Shown: positions 54,643 to 63,226, counted from the first letter of the stretch. The stretch is 64,000 bases of DNA from Sulfitobacter geojensis (GCF_000622325.1 NZ_JASE01000005.1:868001-932000), one strand, 5' to 3'. Numbers and translations: made by a program. The notes: generated by a model not told the origin, from the letters alone.

Positions 54643-55018
54643 AAACCAGCAGCGCCTTTTCCTCGTCTGACAGGGTCAGGGTGTCACCGTCGATCACGGC
54701 CACATTGGCTGATTTAAGCGCGACAAAGTATGCGGTTTCCGCTTGCATGTCGGGGCAGGCACGGCGGGTGGCGGCAATTTCTTCAATTGCGATCCACGGG
54801 TAGGGCGCAGCGTTGCGACTGTTGTAGCGGTTGCAGGGGGCCTGACCCGTTATGCGATTGCGGCTGGGAAAGCTGAGGGTTGCGGTCGTGTCGAACGCGG
54901 TACCGTTGAGCGTCACCAAATGCCATTCGCGCGCTGCGCCGCCGTAGCTGCGCAGGGTTTCGTCCGGCTGCAAGATCGTCAGCCCCAAGATGAGTGCGAG
55001 GATAAGATGAGAGGGCAT
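54626..55018 (-). CDS. META-domain (HslJ-like) exported protein
   Basis: A 130-residue protein with a short signal peptide ([17 protein letters not shown]) and a META/HslJ body: [36 protein letters not shown] near 32-67 and [35 protein letters not shown] near 83-117. It is expected in the periplasm. Such proteins are linked to envelope stress and heat response; role here unknown. It precedes nothing on its strand and overlaps the end of recO. Confidence 0.85.
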   Translation of the reverse strand: MPSHLILALILGLTILQPDETLRSYGGAAREWHLVTLNGTAFDTTATLSFPSRNRITGQAPCNRYNSRNAAPYPWIAIEEIAATRRACPDMQAETAYFVALKSANVAVIDGDTLTLSDEEKALLVFKARD

Positions 55019-55023
55019 GGCGA

Positions 55024-55542
55024 TTAATCGAGGGCCAGAATGGTATCGACCAGAATGTCGAAAGCGCTGGTATCGCTGCCTTCATCCAGCAAGGGCAGGC
55101 CGATCAACGTGGCCTGTAATGCGCGGGCAAAATCGGGATTGCCAAGGCCCAATGCCGTCAACAGCCGCGCCAGCAGGTGCAACCGCTCGGTGTCGACCTC
55201 CGCAAGCATTGCCGCTGTGCGCGCGTCGCTTTGCGCCCAAGCGCGCAGTTTGGGCTCAACCGGATCGTCAAGCACGGTTTTGCCAAAGCTGCGCAACCGT
55301 GTTTCTGCTTCGCCGGTTTGACTGACCGCCTCCATCACCTGTTCAAGCGCTTTGGCCTGCCATGCGGCCAGGAGGGCGTCCTGAAAAGCGGGCAGGTCTT
55401 TGAAATGCCAGTAAAACGACCCCTTTGTTGTACCTAAAGTACGTGCCAGAGGTTCAGCGGCCAAAGCGGTGGGGCCAGAGGCGACAAGCGCCTCGAAACC
55501 GGCTGTTAACCACTTGTCAGGGGATAGGCGCAGTTTGCTCAT
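55024..55542 (-). CDS. TetR-family transcriptional regulator
   Basis: A 172-residue regulator: SPDKWLTAGFEALVASGPTALAAEPLARTLGTTKGSFYWHFKDLPAFQDALLAAW is the TetR helix-turn-helix (residues 7-61), followed by a helical ligand domain. It lies between the META gene (5-bp gap) and mcd on the same strand; target unknown. MRMSKL gives an alternative start two codons earlier. Confidence 0.88.
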   Translation of the reverse strand: MSKLRLSPDKWLTAGFEALVASGPTALAAEPLARTLGTTKGSFYWHFKDLPAFQDALLAAWQAKALEQVMEAVSQTGEAETRLRSFGKTVLDDPVEPKLRAWAQSDARTAAMLAEVDTERLHLLARLLTALGLGNPDFARALQATLIGLPLLDEGSDTSAFDILVDTILALD

Positions 55543-55605
55543 ACGCATCCATAGCGCTGCGCATGATGGAGAGGCAAGGGATGCCTCTCCATTCATCCCT
55601 TGGGA

Positions 55606-57294
55606 TTAGCCAAGAAGGCGACGCGCGATCACTTGTGCCTGAATTTCAGCCGCGCCCTCAAAGATGTTAAGGATACGTGCATCGCACAGCACACGGCTGA
55701 TCTTGTATTCCAGCGCGAAACCGTTGCCGCCGTGGATTTGCAGACCGTTGTCGGCTGCGGCCCATGCGACGCGCGCGCCCAACAGCTTGGCCATACCCGC
55801 TTCGACGTCACAGCGCCGGCCCTCGTCCTTTTCGAACGCACTGAAATAGGTCAGCTGGCGCGCAACCATCAGTTCTACCGCCATCATGGCAATTTTGGAC
55901 GACACACGCGGGAAGTTGATCAGCGCTTTGCCGAACTGTTTGCGGTCCTGCGCATACTGGATCGACAGATCAAGCGCGGATTGCGCGACACCAATGGCCC
56001 GCGCCGCGGTCTGGATGCGGGCAGACTCAAAGGTTTCCATCAGCTGTTTAAAGCCCTTGCCTTCTTCCCCGCCCAACAGGTTTTCACCTTTGACGTGAAA
56101 GCCGTCAAACGCCAGCTCGTATTCCTTCATGCCGCGATAGCCCAGCACCTCGATTTCGCCGCCGGTCATGCCCTCGGTGGGGAAGGGGTTTGCGTCATCG
56201 CCTGGCGTCTTTTCGGCCAGAAACATCGACAGCCCCTTATAATCGGACGTATCGGAATCCGTGCGTGCCAGCAGGGTCATCACATGGGTGCGGGCCGCAT
56301 GTGTGATCCATGTTTTGTTGCCGGTTATCTTGTAGTCATCGCCGTCCTTGACCGCCCGCGTGCGCAACGACCCAAGGTCGGAGCCGGTGTTGGGTTCGGT
56401 GAAAACAGCCGTCGGCAAGGTTTCGGCGCTGGCGATGCGCGGCAGCCATTTTTGTTTCTGTTCATCCGTACCGCCCGCGATGATCAACTCGGCCGCGATT
56501 TCAGAGCGGGTGCCCAGTGATCCGACACCGATATACCCGCGCGATAATTCTTCGGACACCACGCACATCGACGCTTTGGACAGACCGAAACCGCCAAACT
56601 CTTCTGGGATGGTCAGGCCGAAAACACCCATCTCGGCGAGATCGTCGATCACCTCCATCGGGATCAATTCGTCCTTGAGGTGCCATTCATGTGCAAAGGG
56701 TTCGACCTTTTCCACGGCGTAACGGCGGAACTGCTCGCGGATCATTTCGAGTTCTTCATCAAGGCCGCTGGCACCGACAGTGATATTGGCGGACTGCTCT
56801 TGCATCAATTCGACTAGACGGGTGCGTGCCGCTTGGGTATTGCCGCCCTGTGTCAGGGTCTGGATGGCAGGTTCCATCAAACCGCGCATGTCCTCTTGGG
56901 ACAGTCCCATATCCTGCAGGCGCAACACTTCGCCCTGGTTCATCTGGATGCCACCGTAAATCTGCCAAAGGTATTCTCCAAAGGCGATCTGGTGGATCAA
57001 CTGTTCTGTTTCGCCGAATTTGCCATCCTTGTTCAGCGCCTCGGCCCATTCGTGCATTTGACGCAGGGCCTGGGCATAGGTCGCAAGCCAGGCAAGGCCA
57101 TGGGCGGCCGTCTGATGCGCTTCGATCAGGCCGGCAGACAGACGACCGTCTTTGCTGACCAAGGCGCGTACGCTTGTCTTTGCTTTTTCCAGCAGGGCTT
57201 CTACCGGGGGCACTGCCGCCGCGCTCAACCCCAGCAGATCATTCAGCAAGACCGGTGCCTGCTCCAATGTCATGTCCTGACCATCATGTGCCAT
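55606..57294 (-). CDS. mcd: (2S)-methylsuccinyl-CoA dehydrogenase
   Basis: A 562-residue acyl-CoA dehydrogenase with an extra N-terminal domain of about 150 residues (rich in helices: LLEKAKTSVRALVSKDGRLSAG, then HGLAWLATYAQALRQMHEWAEAL). This extension separates methylsuccinyl-CoA dehydrogenase from ordinary family members of about 380 residues. The core shows EEFGGFGLSKASMCVVSEELSRGYIGVGS, AVFTEPNTGSDLGSLRTRAV, DRKQFGKALINFPRV and LQIHGGNGFALEYKISRVLCDARI. It oxidises methylsuccinyl-CoA to mesaconyl-CoA in the ethylmalonyl-CoA pathway, used for acetate-type growth instead of the glyoxylate shunt. Confidence 0.88.
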   Translation of the reverse strand: MAHDGQDMTLEQAPVLLNDLLGLSAAAVPPVEALLEKAKTSVRALVSKDGRLSAGLIEAHQTAAHGLAWLATYAQALRQMHEWAEALNKDGKFGETEQLIHQIAFGEYLWQIYGGIQMNQGEVLRLQDMGLSQEDMRGLMEPAIQTLTQGGNTQAARTRLVELMQEQSANITVGASGLDEELEMIREQFRRYAVEKVEPFAHEWHLKDELIPMEVIDDLAEMGVFGLTIPEEFGGFGLSKASMCVVSEELSRGYIGVGSLGTRSEIAAELIIAGGTDEQKQKWLPRIASAETLPTAVFTEPNTGSDLGSLRTRAVKDGDDYKITGNKTWITHAARTHVMTLLARTDSDTSDYKGLSMFLAEKTPGDDANPFPTEGMTGGEIEVLGYRGMKEYELAFDGFHVKGENLLGGEEGKGFKQLMETFESARIQTAARAIGVAQSALDLSIQYAQDRKQFGKALINFPRVSSKIAMMAVELMVARQLTYFSAFEKDEGRRCDVEAGMAKLLGARVAWAAADNGLQIHGGNGFALEYKISRVLCDARILNIFEGAAEIQAQVIARRLLG

Positions 57295-57437
57295 AATATC
57301 ATTCCCTCTTTGCTGCGTTGCAAATAGCGCCTTCGCAGTCGCAGCACAATAAAGATACGTTTTCCTGCGTCATTTTGTTCGATAATTTCGTGTTCACTTT
57401 GGCCGTGCGGCGAAAATCTGAGGTGGTAAGGAGGGGC

Positions 57438-58202
57438 ATGGAACACCTTTTCCCCTCGCTTAGCATCTTATCCCTGCTGTTGGCCTTTGGTATCGCGCTT
57501 GTGGCGGGATTCGTCAAAGGTGTGGTCGGGTTTGCCCAGCCGTTGATTCTCATCTCCGGTCTGACGCTGTTCCTGCCGCCAGAACTGGCGCTGGCCGGTC
57601 TGATCATCCCAACCCTTGTGACAAACGCCATGCAGTCCCTGCGCCACGGACCTCAGGCCGCTTGGGCTTCGGTCAAGGCGTTTCGCGTCTTTCTGATTTG
57701 CGGAGGTATCACCTTGGTCATCGCCGCGCAGATGGTGCGGGTGGTGCCCGAAGCGGTGTTGCTGATGGCAATTGGCATACCGGCGTTGGCCTATGCGGCA
57801 CTACAACTTGGCGGTCTGGGGTTTTCGCTGCCGCGCCGCAGCTCAAAGGTGGAGGCGGCTGTAGGCGGCATCGCTGGCGTGCTTGGCGGGCTGTCCGGCG
57901 TCTGGGGGCCGCCCACGGTCATGTATTTGACAGCGCTCGGGACGCCCAAGGCGGATCAATTGCGGGTGCAGGGTGTGATTTACGGGGCTGGGGCGGTGGC
58001 GCTTTTCTTTGCGCATCTGGCATCCGGCGTGCTGCGCGCGGACACCATTCCTTTTTCAATCCTGCTGATCCTGCCTGCCGTACTTGGCATGTGGGCAGGG
58101 GGCAAAGTGGTCGACCGCATTGATCAGGTCATATTCAAACGGGCGACCCTGGTTGTGCTGTTGCTCGCCGGCGCAAATCTGATCCGGCGCGCTATTTTCT
58201 AG
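57438..58202 (+). CDS. TauE/SafE-family membrane exporter
   Basis: A 254-residue protein with about eight membrane helices. LAFGIALVAGFVKGVVGFAQPLILISGLTLFLPPELALAGLIIPTLVTNAMQSLRHG near 12-65 and GGIAGVLGGLSGVWGPPTVMYLTALG near 148-173 are the two family repeats. Substrates range from sulfite and sulfoacetate to other organic anions; unknown here. AAGGAGG precedes the ATG at 57438. Divergent from mcd. Confidence 0.88.
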   Translation: MEHLFPSLSILSLLLAFGIALVAGFVKGVVGFAQPLILISGLTLFLPPELALAGLIIPTLVTNAMQSLRHGPQAAWASVKAFRVFLICGGITLVIAAQMVRVVPEAVLLMAIGIPALAYAALQLGGLGFSLPRRSSKVEAAVGGIAGVLGGLSGVWGPPTVMYLTALGTPKADQLRVQGVIYGAGAVALFFAHLASGVLRADTIPFSILLILPAVLGMWAGGKVVDRIDQVIFKRATLVVLLLAGANLIRRAIF

Positions 58203-58203
58203 A

Positions 58204-58563
58204 TCAGCTGCGCCGCGCGACCGTCACGCCCGATACATCCTCGATAAAGGTCACGATCCGCGATTTGATATCATCGTCCTTGATCGCGGCCAGTGCTGTG
58301 ACGATTTCCATGCCGGTGTCTTTTTGCGGCGCTTCGTTGTCGTTGTCGTGTAGGCCGTCAAAGAAGAAAGACGGCGGGACATCCAGAATTTGCGCCAGTT
58401 CGAACAGCCGGCTTGCAGCGACGCGGTTCGACCCGATTTCGTATTTTTGTATTTGTTGAAACGAGAGATCCAGTTTTCGCGCCACGTCCGTTTGGGACAG
58501 GCGCCGAAGCGTTCGGATTTGCTTTAGTTTGCGACCGACGTGAATATCGACGGGATGTGACAT
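58204..58563 (-). CDS. XRE-family DNA-binding protein
   Basis: A 119-residue protein with a Cro/C1 helix-turn-helix: HVGRKLKQIRTLRRLSQTDVARKLDLSFQQIQKYEIGSNRVAASRLFELAQILDVPPSFFFDGL (residues 8-71), followed by an acidic linker and a short helical tail. A perfect palindrome AACCTCAGGTT lies just before the start, suggesting self-control. Target genes unknown; convergent with the TauE-type gene (1-bp gap). Confidence 0.9.
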   Translation of the reverse strand: MSHPVDIHVGRKLKQIRTLRRLSQTDVARKLDLSFQQIQKYEIGSNRVAASRLFELAQILDVPPSFFFDGLHDNDNEAPQKDTGMEIVTALAAIKDDDIKSRIVTFIEDVSGVTVARRS

Positions 58564-58568
58564 AAAAG

Positions 58569-58597
58569 AACCTCAGGTTGTACAATCTCAGACTGTA
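58569..58597. promoter_or_regulatory. Palindromes upstream of the XRE gene
   Basis: AACCTCAGGTT (58569-58579) is a perfect 5+1+5 palindrome; TACAATC-TCA-GACTGTA (58581-58597) is a second dyad with one mismatch. They lie 5 to 34 bases before the XRE start and cover its ribosome site, so they are likely operator sites. Confidence 0.5.
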
Positions 58598-58683
58598 TTC
58601 CCCAGAATTAGTGATGCTTTCAATTGCATAGAAATTTTCAATTTTAGAAAATCAATGTTCCGGGGATGTTAAATTAATGTTGC

Positions 58684-58689
58684 TATAAT
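58684..58689 (+). promoter_or_regulatory. -10 box for the LysR-like gene
   Basis: A perfect TATAAT 27 bases ahead of the ATG at 58716. No good -35 hexamer is seen. Confidence 0.4.
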
Positions 58690-58715
58690 GGGTGATTTCT
58701 ATACCAAACATTTCA

Positions 58716-59654
58716 ATGAAGCACGATACCCCAATGCAAAAGACTGCTGACGCAGCGCAAGAAGTACCTCCGGCGCTTCTATTCGAAATGATCCGCTCTT
58801 TCGTTACGCTCGCGTCGACGCTTAATCTCAGCCATGCTGTGAAAGATCTCGACAGCACGCGTCAAACCGTGCGGCGGCATATTTCCCATCTTGAAAACTC
58901 GATGGGCGCACCGCTTTTTCTGGTCGAAGACCGGCGGTACCAATTATCCAGCCTGGGCGAAAGCGTTTTGCCCGATGCTAAGGACTTTCTGGCGCGTGGC
59001 ACGTTATGGCTGCGCGGGCAGTCGCGTACGGTCGGGGCGTTGCAACGATTGCAGGCCAATGTTGATGATTGGGATTTTTACCAGCAACAACAGCCGCTTG
59101 GGAAAATTTGGAGCGATCCGTCGCTGCTGCTGCGCGAAACTTTTCGGGCGTGGACGATGGCGAGGGGCGAGATTGAAAGCAAATGGTTTGCCCATGTGCG
59201 CCCTTATCTGATCATCTATCGGCAGTCCGATATCGGCTGGATTTGCGTCGAATTCGGCCAGAAATCGGTGTATGTAAAATGGTTCGGGCAGGATTATGCG
59301 CGCTCCAGTATTGGCCGCCCCATCAGCAAAATGCCCGCCGGTGTCGAGTTTTCACACCTGATTTATGAGGCATTCGACGAGGTACAGGCGGCGCAAATGG
59401 CGCGACTGGATCACGTGCTTACCCATATGCCGCGGTCGGATGCGGAAACTCTGGTCCCAGTTGCCTATCAGCGTTTGATCTTGAGTGGCGCTTTTCCCGA
59501 TGGTTCGCCGGCCGTCATGTCGCTGGTTTTGCCCGTCGAGGAATTGAACATCAGCGATCTGGAGCCAGGCCGAACCAACAATCTGGGCCCGGTGGAGCAA
59601 TTCGAGTTCCCCTCCGAAGAGGCCATATTTGAAAAGTTGCTGGTTGATCCATAA
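58716..59654 (+). CDS. Regulator with LysR-type helix-turn-helix and unfamiliar C-terminal domain
   Basis: A 312-residue protein. Residues about 22-90 (LLFEMIRSFVTLASTLNLSHAVKDLDSTRQTVRRHISHLENSMGAPLFLVEDRRYQLSSLGESVLPDA) match the LysR winged helix. The remaining 210 residues do not look like the periplasmic-binding effector domain; they contain WFAHVRPYLIIYRQSDIGWICVEFGQKSVYVKWFG and resemble no family I know, perhaps a PAS-like sensor. A GTG at 58692 would add 8 residues. Downstream, after 100 bp, lies the GNAT-like gene it may control. Confidence 0.7.
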   Translation: MKHDTPMQKTADAAQEVPPALLFEMIRSFVTLASTLNLSHAVKDLDSTRQTVRRHISHLENSMGAPLFLVEDRRYQLSSLGESVLPDAKDFLARGTLWLRGQSRTVGALQRLQANVDDWDFYQQQQPLGKIWSDPSLLLRETFRAWTMARGEIESKWFAHVRPYLIIYRQSDIGWICVEFGQKSVYVKWFGQDYARSSIGRPISKMPAGVEFSHLIYEAFDEVQAAQMARLDHVLTHMPRSDAETLVPVAYQRLILSGAFPDGSPAVMSLVLPVEELNISDLEPGRTNNLGPVEQFEFPSEEAIFEKLLVDP

Positions 59655-59671
59655 CCCATCACTGGCTGAAA

Positions 59672-59694
59672 TTTGTCAAAATGATGTCAAATGT
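59672..59694 (+). promoter_or_regulatory. TGTCAAA direct repeats
   Basis: TGTCAAA occurs twice, 11 bases apart (one helix turn), in the gap between the LysR-like gene and the GNAT-like gene. This spacing fits a binding site for a dimeric regulator or part of a promoter. Confidence 0.35.
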
Positions 59695-59721
59695 CGGGTA
59701 ATTATCAGTCAATTGAATTAA

Positions 59722-59745
59722 CCTTTCATCAACAATGATGAAAGG
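59722..59745 (+). promoter_or_regulatory. Hairpin that covers the ribosome binding site of the next gene
   Basis: CCTTTCATCA-ACAA-TGATGAAAGG is a perfect 10-bp stem with a 4-base loop. Its right arm holds GAAAGG, the ribosome site of the ATG at 59755. Folded mRNA would hide that site, so translation could depend on temperature, a small RNA or a protein. Confidence 0.75.
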
Positions 59746-59754
59746 ATCAAAAAA

Positions 59755-60471
59755 ATGACGCTTCAATTTCCCCGGGACGCGGCTCCGTTTATTGCAACGA
59801 GCCGCGACATATTGAGGGCATATGGCATTGAAGTAACCATAGGTAGTAATTTCGAAGACTACAGCGCGATCATTAAGGCCGAGCGCAAGGTACAGAATCT
59901 AGGTGCGCCCTTTGATTTCGAGAAGTTCGACCTGAAAGAGAATCACGCCTTCTGGCTGATCGGGCGTAACGCCGAGGGTGACCTAATTCACACACAAGCG
60001 GCCAAAAAGGTGCCATTAAATGGCAAATCTTTGGCAAGCCATCTGTTGACCCGCTTCCGTGATTTTCCGCCCCCAATTCCGGGCGTCGACTTTGACCGTT
60101 CGCGGTTTCGCGCCACGCCGGGGTCGCACAAGATCATGGGCAACGTGGTGTATCACGGCGAAGTCTGGATGGCACCGGAAGAGGGGCGCTATCGCGGCTC
60201 CGGCCTGTCGACAGTTCTGGCGCGCACGGGTCTGTTCGAGGTTATGCGCCGTTGGAATGCGGATTTTATCTATGGCTTCATGCTGCGTCAGGTTGCGTTC
60301 AAGGGCTTTGCCGAACGGATGGGCTATATGCACAATGAACCGGGGGCGTTGAAATGGCACATCGCTGGCCGCGACCACCCGCTTGAGGCGTTTCTGACCT
60401 ATCTCAGCCAGGAAGAGGCGCGGTTTTTGCTGGATATTCCGGTCGAAGATCTGATGTCGCAAGCCGCTTAA
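59755..60471 (+). CDS. Uncharacterised protein with GNAT-like region
   Basis: A 238-residue soluble protein I cannot name. Residues about 140-205 (EVWMAPEEGRYRGSGLSTVLARTGLFEVMRRWNADFIYGFMLRQVAFKGFAERMGYMHNE) look like the acetyl-CoA part of GNAT enzymes: an RGSG loop, a long helix and an A..GFAERMGY end. The front (residues 1-120) is not familiar. Its ribosome site is inside a perfect hairpin, and a terminator follows 7 bases after the stop, so it is a single-gene unit. AT-rich upstream DNA and the neighbouring LysR-like gene suggest tight control. Confidence 0.65.
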   Translation: MTLQFPRDAAPFIATSRDILRAYGIEVTIGSNFEDYSAIIKAERKVQNLGAPFDFEKFDLKENHAFWLIGRNAEGDLIHTQAAKKVPLNGKSLASHLLTRFRDFPPPIPGVDFDRSRFRATPGSHKIMGNVVYHGEVWMAPEEGRYRGSGLSTVLARTGLFEVMRRWNADFIYGFMLRQVAFKGFAERMGYMHNEPGALKWHIAGRDHPLEAFLTYLSQEEARFLLDIPVEDLMSQAA

Positions 60472-60478
60472 CCCAAAC

Positions 60479-60511
60479 AAAAGGGGCCGCTGAAAATCAA
60501 CGGCCCCTTTT
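60479..60511. terminator. Bidirectional terminator
   Basis: AAAAGGGGCCG and CGGCCCCTTTT form an 11-bp stem with an 11-base loop and T-runs in both directions, between the GNAT-like gene and convergent pckA. Confidence 0.92.
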
Positions 60512-60531
60512 ATTCAAACTGTTCAGGAAAT

Positions 60532-62130
60532 TCAGCCGATTGCGGCTGATTTCACGTCGTCATCAATGAACGGCATGTACTGGGCGAAATTCTCAGAGAA
60601 CATGTTCACCAGCTTGGCCGCTTGACGGTCATAAGCTTCGCCATCGTCCCATGTGCGGCGCGGATCCAGCAGAATATCGGCAACGCCGTCTACGGCAACA
60701 GGCACTTCGAACCCGAAATTCGCGTCCTTGCGATAGGTCACTTCGGCCAGATCGCCCTCAAGCGCGGCAGTCAGCAGCGCGCGCGTTGCCTTGATCGGCA
60801 TGCGTGACCCCGTGCCATAGGCCCCGCCGGTCCAACCGGTATTTACCAACCAGCAGGTCGCACCGTGCTGGGCGATCTTTTCGCGCAACAGGTTGCCATA
60901 GACCTCGGGGCGGCGCGGCATGAACGGCGCGCCAAAACAGGTGGAGAACGTCGGCTCGGGTTCGGTAACACCCCGTTCCGTGCCTGCCACCTTTGAGGTA
61001 AAGCCGGAGAGGAAGTGATACATTGCTTGTGCCGGTGTCAGCCGCGCAATGGGGGGCAACACGCCAAAGGCGTCGCAGGTCAACATGATGATGTTTTTGG
61101 GGTGACCGCCCGTCGCTTTGGCCGACGCATTGGAGATATAGTGCAGCGGATAGGCGCAGCGCATGTTGGCAGTCAGGCTGTCGTCGTCGAAATCCAGCTC
61201 TTTGGTGTCGGGATCAAAAACCATGTTTTCGATAACCGTGCCGAATTTTTTAGTCGTGTCGTAAATTTCCGGCTCCGCCTCACGGCTCAGGTTGATCGTT
61301 TTGGCGTAACAGCCGCCCTCGAAGTTGAACGTGCCGTTGTCGGACCAGCCATGTTCGTCATCGCCGATCAAGGTGCGGTTCGGGTCTGCCGACAGGGTCG
61401 TTTTGCCGGTGCCTGACAGGCCAAAGAATACCGCCGTATCAACAGGGTTGCCCGTCGCGTGGTTGGCAGAGCAGTGCATCGGCATGATGCCTTTTTCGGG
61501 CAGCAGATAGTTCAGCAGGCTAAAGACCGATTTCTTGTTCTCGCCCGCGTATTCCGTGCCGCCGATCAGGATCAGCTTGCGATCAAAGTTCATGGCGATC
61601 ACGGTTTCGGACCGGCAGTCATGTTTCTTTGGGTCGGCCTGAAAGCTGGGGCAGTTGATGACGGTGAAGTCGGCAGTGAAATGATCAAGGTCTTCGCGCT
61701 CGGGACGGCGCAACATCGTGCGGATGAACAACCCGTGCCATGCCAGTTCGGTAACCATGCGCACGTTGATGGCGTGACGCGGATCCGCACCGCCGACCAG
61801 ATCCTGCACAAAGTATTCCTTGCCCTGCATATGGGCGATCATATCGTCGTAAAGCGCGTCAAACCCTGCGGTCGACATCTCGGCGTTGTTTTCCCACCAG
61901 ATCGTGTCGGTCACGCTGGGCGTTTTGACGACATGTTTATCTTTTGGTGAACGGCCGGTGAACTTGCCGGTGGTGACAAGGAAGGCACCGCCGTTGCCCA
62001 GCGTCCCCTCACCACGCTTAAGCGCGGTTTCGACCAGCGCCGGTTCCATCAGGTTATAATAGACATCGCCCAACCCGTTGATCTGTTGATCTTCAAGGCG
62101 GAACTGCGGGTTTACCCGTCCAAATGTCAT
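60532..62130 (-). CDS. pckA: Phosphoenolpyruvate carboxykinase (ATP)
   Basis: A 532-residue enzyme that makes phosphoenolpyruvate from oxaloacetate, the entry to gluconeogenesis. P-loop [15 protein letters not shown] near 232-246, the metal/PEP site [28 protein letters not shown] near 252-279 and [14 protein letters not shown] near the C-terminus are diagnostic. It is divergent from chvI, an arrangement conserved in alphaproteobacteria, where pckA expression is tied to the ChvI system. Confidence 0.97.
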   Translation of the reverse strand: MTFGRVNPQFRLEDQQINGLGDVYYNLMEPALVETALKRGEGTLGNGGAFLVTTGKFTGRSPKDKHVVKTPSVTDTIWWENNAEMSTAGFDALYDDMIAHMQGKEYFVQDLVGGADPRHAINVRMVTELAWHGLFIRTMLRRPEREDLDHFTADFTVINCPSFQADPKKHDCRSETVIAMNFDRKLILIGGTEYAGENKKSVFSLLNYLLPEKGIMPMHCSANHATGNPVDTAVFFGLSGTGKTTLSADPNRTLIGDDEHGWSDNGTFNFEGGCYAKTINLSREAEPEIYDTTKKFGTVIENMVFDPDTKELDFDDDSLTANMRCAYPLHYISNASAKATGGHPKNIIMLTCDAFGVLPPIARLTPAQAMYHFLSGFTSKVAGTERGVTEPEPTFSTCFGAPFMPRRPEVYGNLLREKIAQHGATCWLVNTGWTGGAYGTGSRMPIKATRALLTAALEGDLAEVTYRKDANFGFEVPVAVDGVADILLDPRRTWDDGEAYDRQAAKLVNMFSENFAQYMPFIDDDVKSAAIG

Positions 62131-62262
62131 GCAATTTCTCCTGTAGGCGCGCGTCTGGTGGCGCAGAGCTGACGTAATCGACCAATCTGGCCGCGACCCT
62201 TTTGGGTCATAAAACGCCTCTTAGCACGAGGTTTTGCGCAATGAACAGACAGGCACGCAGCA

Positions 62263-62303
62263 GTTAGCGCCATCAGGACAAACTTTGCTGATGCAGCGCT
62301 AAC
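62263..62303. repeat. Imperfect hairpin in the pckA upstream region
   Basis: GTTAGCGCCATCAG pairs with CTGATG and GCGCTAAC (separated by a 2-base CA bulge) over an 11-base loop. No T-run follows on either strand. Confidence 0.5.
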
Positions 62304-62394
62304 AAGCGCCAACTCCTGCCGCTACGGCAGCCCTAAAAGTGCGGCAATTTAGCCATTCCTAACCAAATTATGGCGGAGATATGTCCGCAAGACA

Positions 62395-62407
62395 GTGCGA
62401 TTCGCAC
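62395..62407. promoter_or_regulatory. Palindrome upstream of chvI
   Basis: GTGCGA-T-TCGCAC is a perfect 6+1+6 dyad, 85 bases before the chvI start. It may be an operator for chvI. Confidence 0.4.
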
Positions 62408-62432
62408 TTAGAGATTGATTCGGGAGGTAAAA

Positions 62433-62471
62433 ATGACGATCAATGTCACAAAACAAAAAAACAAAAATTGA
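62433..62471 (+). CDS. Possible 12-residue leader peptide before chvI
   Basis: GGGAGG is followed 5 bases later by an ATG that opens a frame for [12 protein letters not shown] and a TGA. It ends 20 bases before the chvI start. The ribosome site is one of the strongest in the window, yet the frame is tiny and Lys/Asn-rich, so it may be a leader peptide that affects chvI translation. Chance occurrence is not excluded. Confidence 0.4.
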   Translation: MTINVTKQKNKN

Positions 62472-62491
62472 GCAGTACAAGGAAACGGGCA

Positions 62492-63193
62492 ATGTCAAAA
62501 ATTGCATTGGTGGACGACGACAGGAATATCCTGACGTCTGTGTCGATGACTCTTGAAGCCGAAGGTTTCGAGGTGGAAACATACAACGACGGGCAAGCCG
62601 CGCTCGACGCATTCAACAAGAAACTCCCCGATATGGCCGTGCTGGACATCAAGATGCCGCGCATGGACGGGATGGATCTGTTGCAGCGGCTGCGTCAGAA
62701 AACGGCGATGCCGGTGATCTTTCTGACCTCCAAAGATGATGAGATCGATGAGGTGCTCGGCTTGCGCATGGGGGCGGATGACTACGTCAAAAAACCCTTT
62801 AGCCAACGTTTGTTAGTTGAGCGGATCCGCGCCCTGCTGCGGCGTCAGGACGCTGTGGAAACCGGCGAGGTCGGCGATACCGAAGAAACCAAAGTGATGG
62901 ATCGCGGTGATCTTAAAATGGATCCCCTGCGCCACGCGGTGACATGGAAGGGCAAAGATGTGTCCCTGACCGTAACGGAATTCCTGTTGTTGCAGGCGCT
63001 GGCCCAGCGTCCCGGTTTTGTCAAATCGCGCGACCAGCTGATGGATGTCGCTTATGACGATCAGGTCTATGTGGACGACCGTACGATCGACAGTCACATC
63101 AAGCGCCTGCGTAAGAAGATGCGGACCGCTGACGATGAATTCTCCGCGATTGAGACACTTTACGGTATCGGCTACAGATATAACGAAGAGTGA
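62492..63193 (+). CDS. chvI: Response regulator ChvI
   Basis: A 233-residue OmpR-type regulator. The receiver (residues 1-120) has ALVDDDRNI, phosphate-accepting Asp52 in [18 protein letters not shown] and DDYVKKPF; the winged-helix domain (about 135-233) has [66 protein letters not shown] gives the ribosome site. It works with ChvG, encoded next, in envelope and acid sensing and central carbon control. Confidence 0.96.
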   Translation: MSKIALVDDDRNILTSVSMTLEAEGFEVETYNDGQAALDAFNKKLPDMAVLDIKMPRMDGMDLLQRLRQKTAMPVIFLTSKDDEIDEVLGLRMGADDYVKKPFSQRLLVERIRALLRRQDAVETGEVGDTEETKVMDRGDLKMDPLRHAVTWKGKDVSLTVTEFLLLQALAQRPGFVKSRDQLMDVAYDDQVYVDDRTIDSHIKRLRKKMRTADDEFSAIETLYGIGYRYNEE

Positions 63194-63226
63194 TCCGACC
63201 TCGTGGCGATTGCCGAAAGGAATTTT

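Larger units (their letters stand above)
62131..62432. other. Divergent pckA/chvI control region
   Basis: Holds both promoters. Two structures stand out: a 14-bp imperfect hairpin at 62263-62303 in the pckA leader direction, and the palindrome GTGCGA-T-TCGCAC at 62395-62407 ahead of chvI. The open frame at 62127-62312 on the minus strand is not a recognisable protein. Confidence 0.6.

Noticed and set aside
57295..57437. GTTGCAAATAG near the mcd start as a possible short-chain fatty acid regulator site
   Set aside because: Only one half-site resembling TTTGCAAA is present and no second half at the expected spacing.
62127..62312. 61-codon minus-strand frame upstream of pckA
   Set aside because: The apparent signal-peptide-like start is chance; it has no ribosome site and overlaps the pckA start region.
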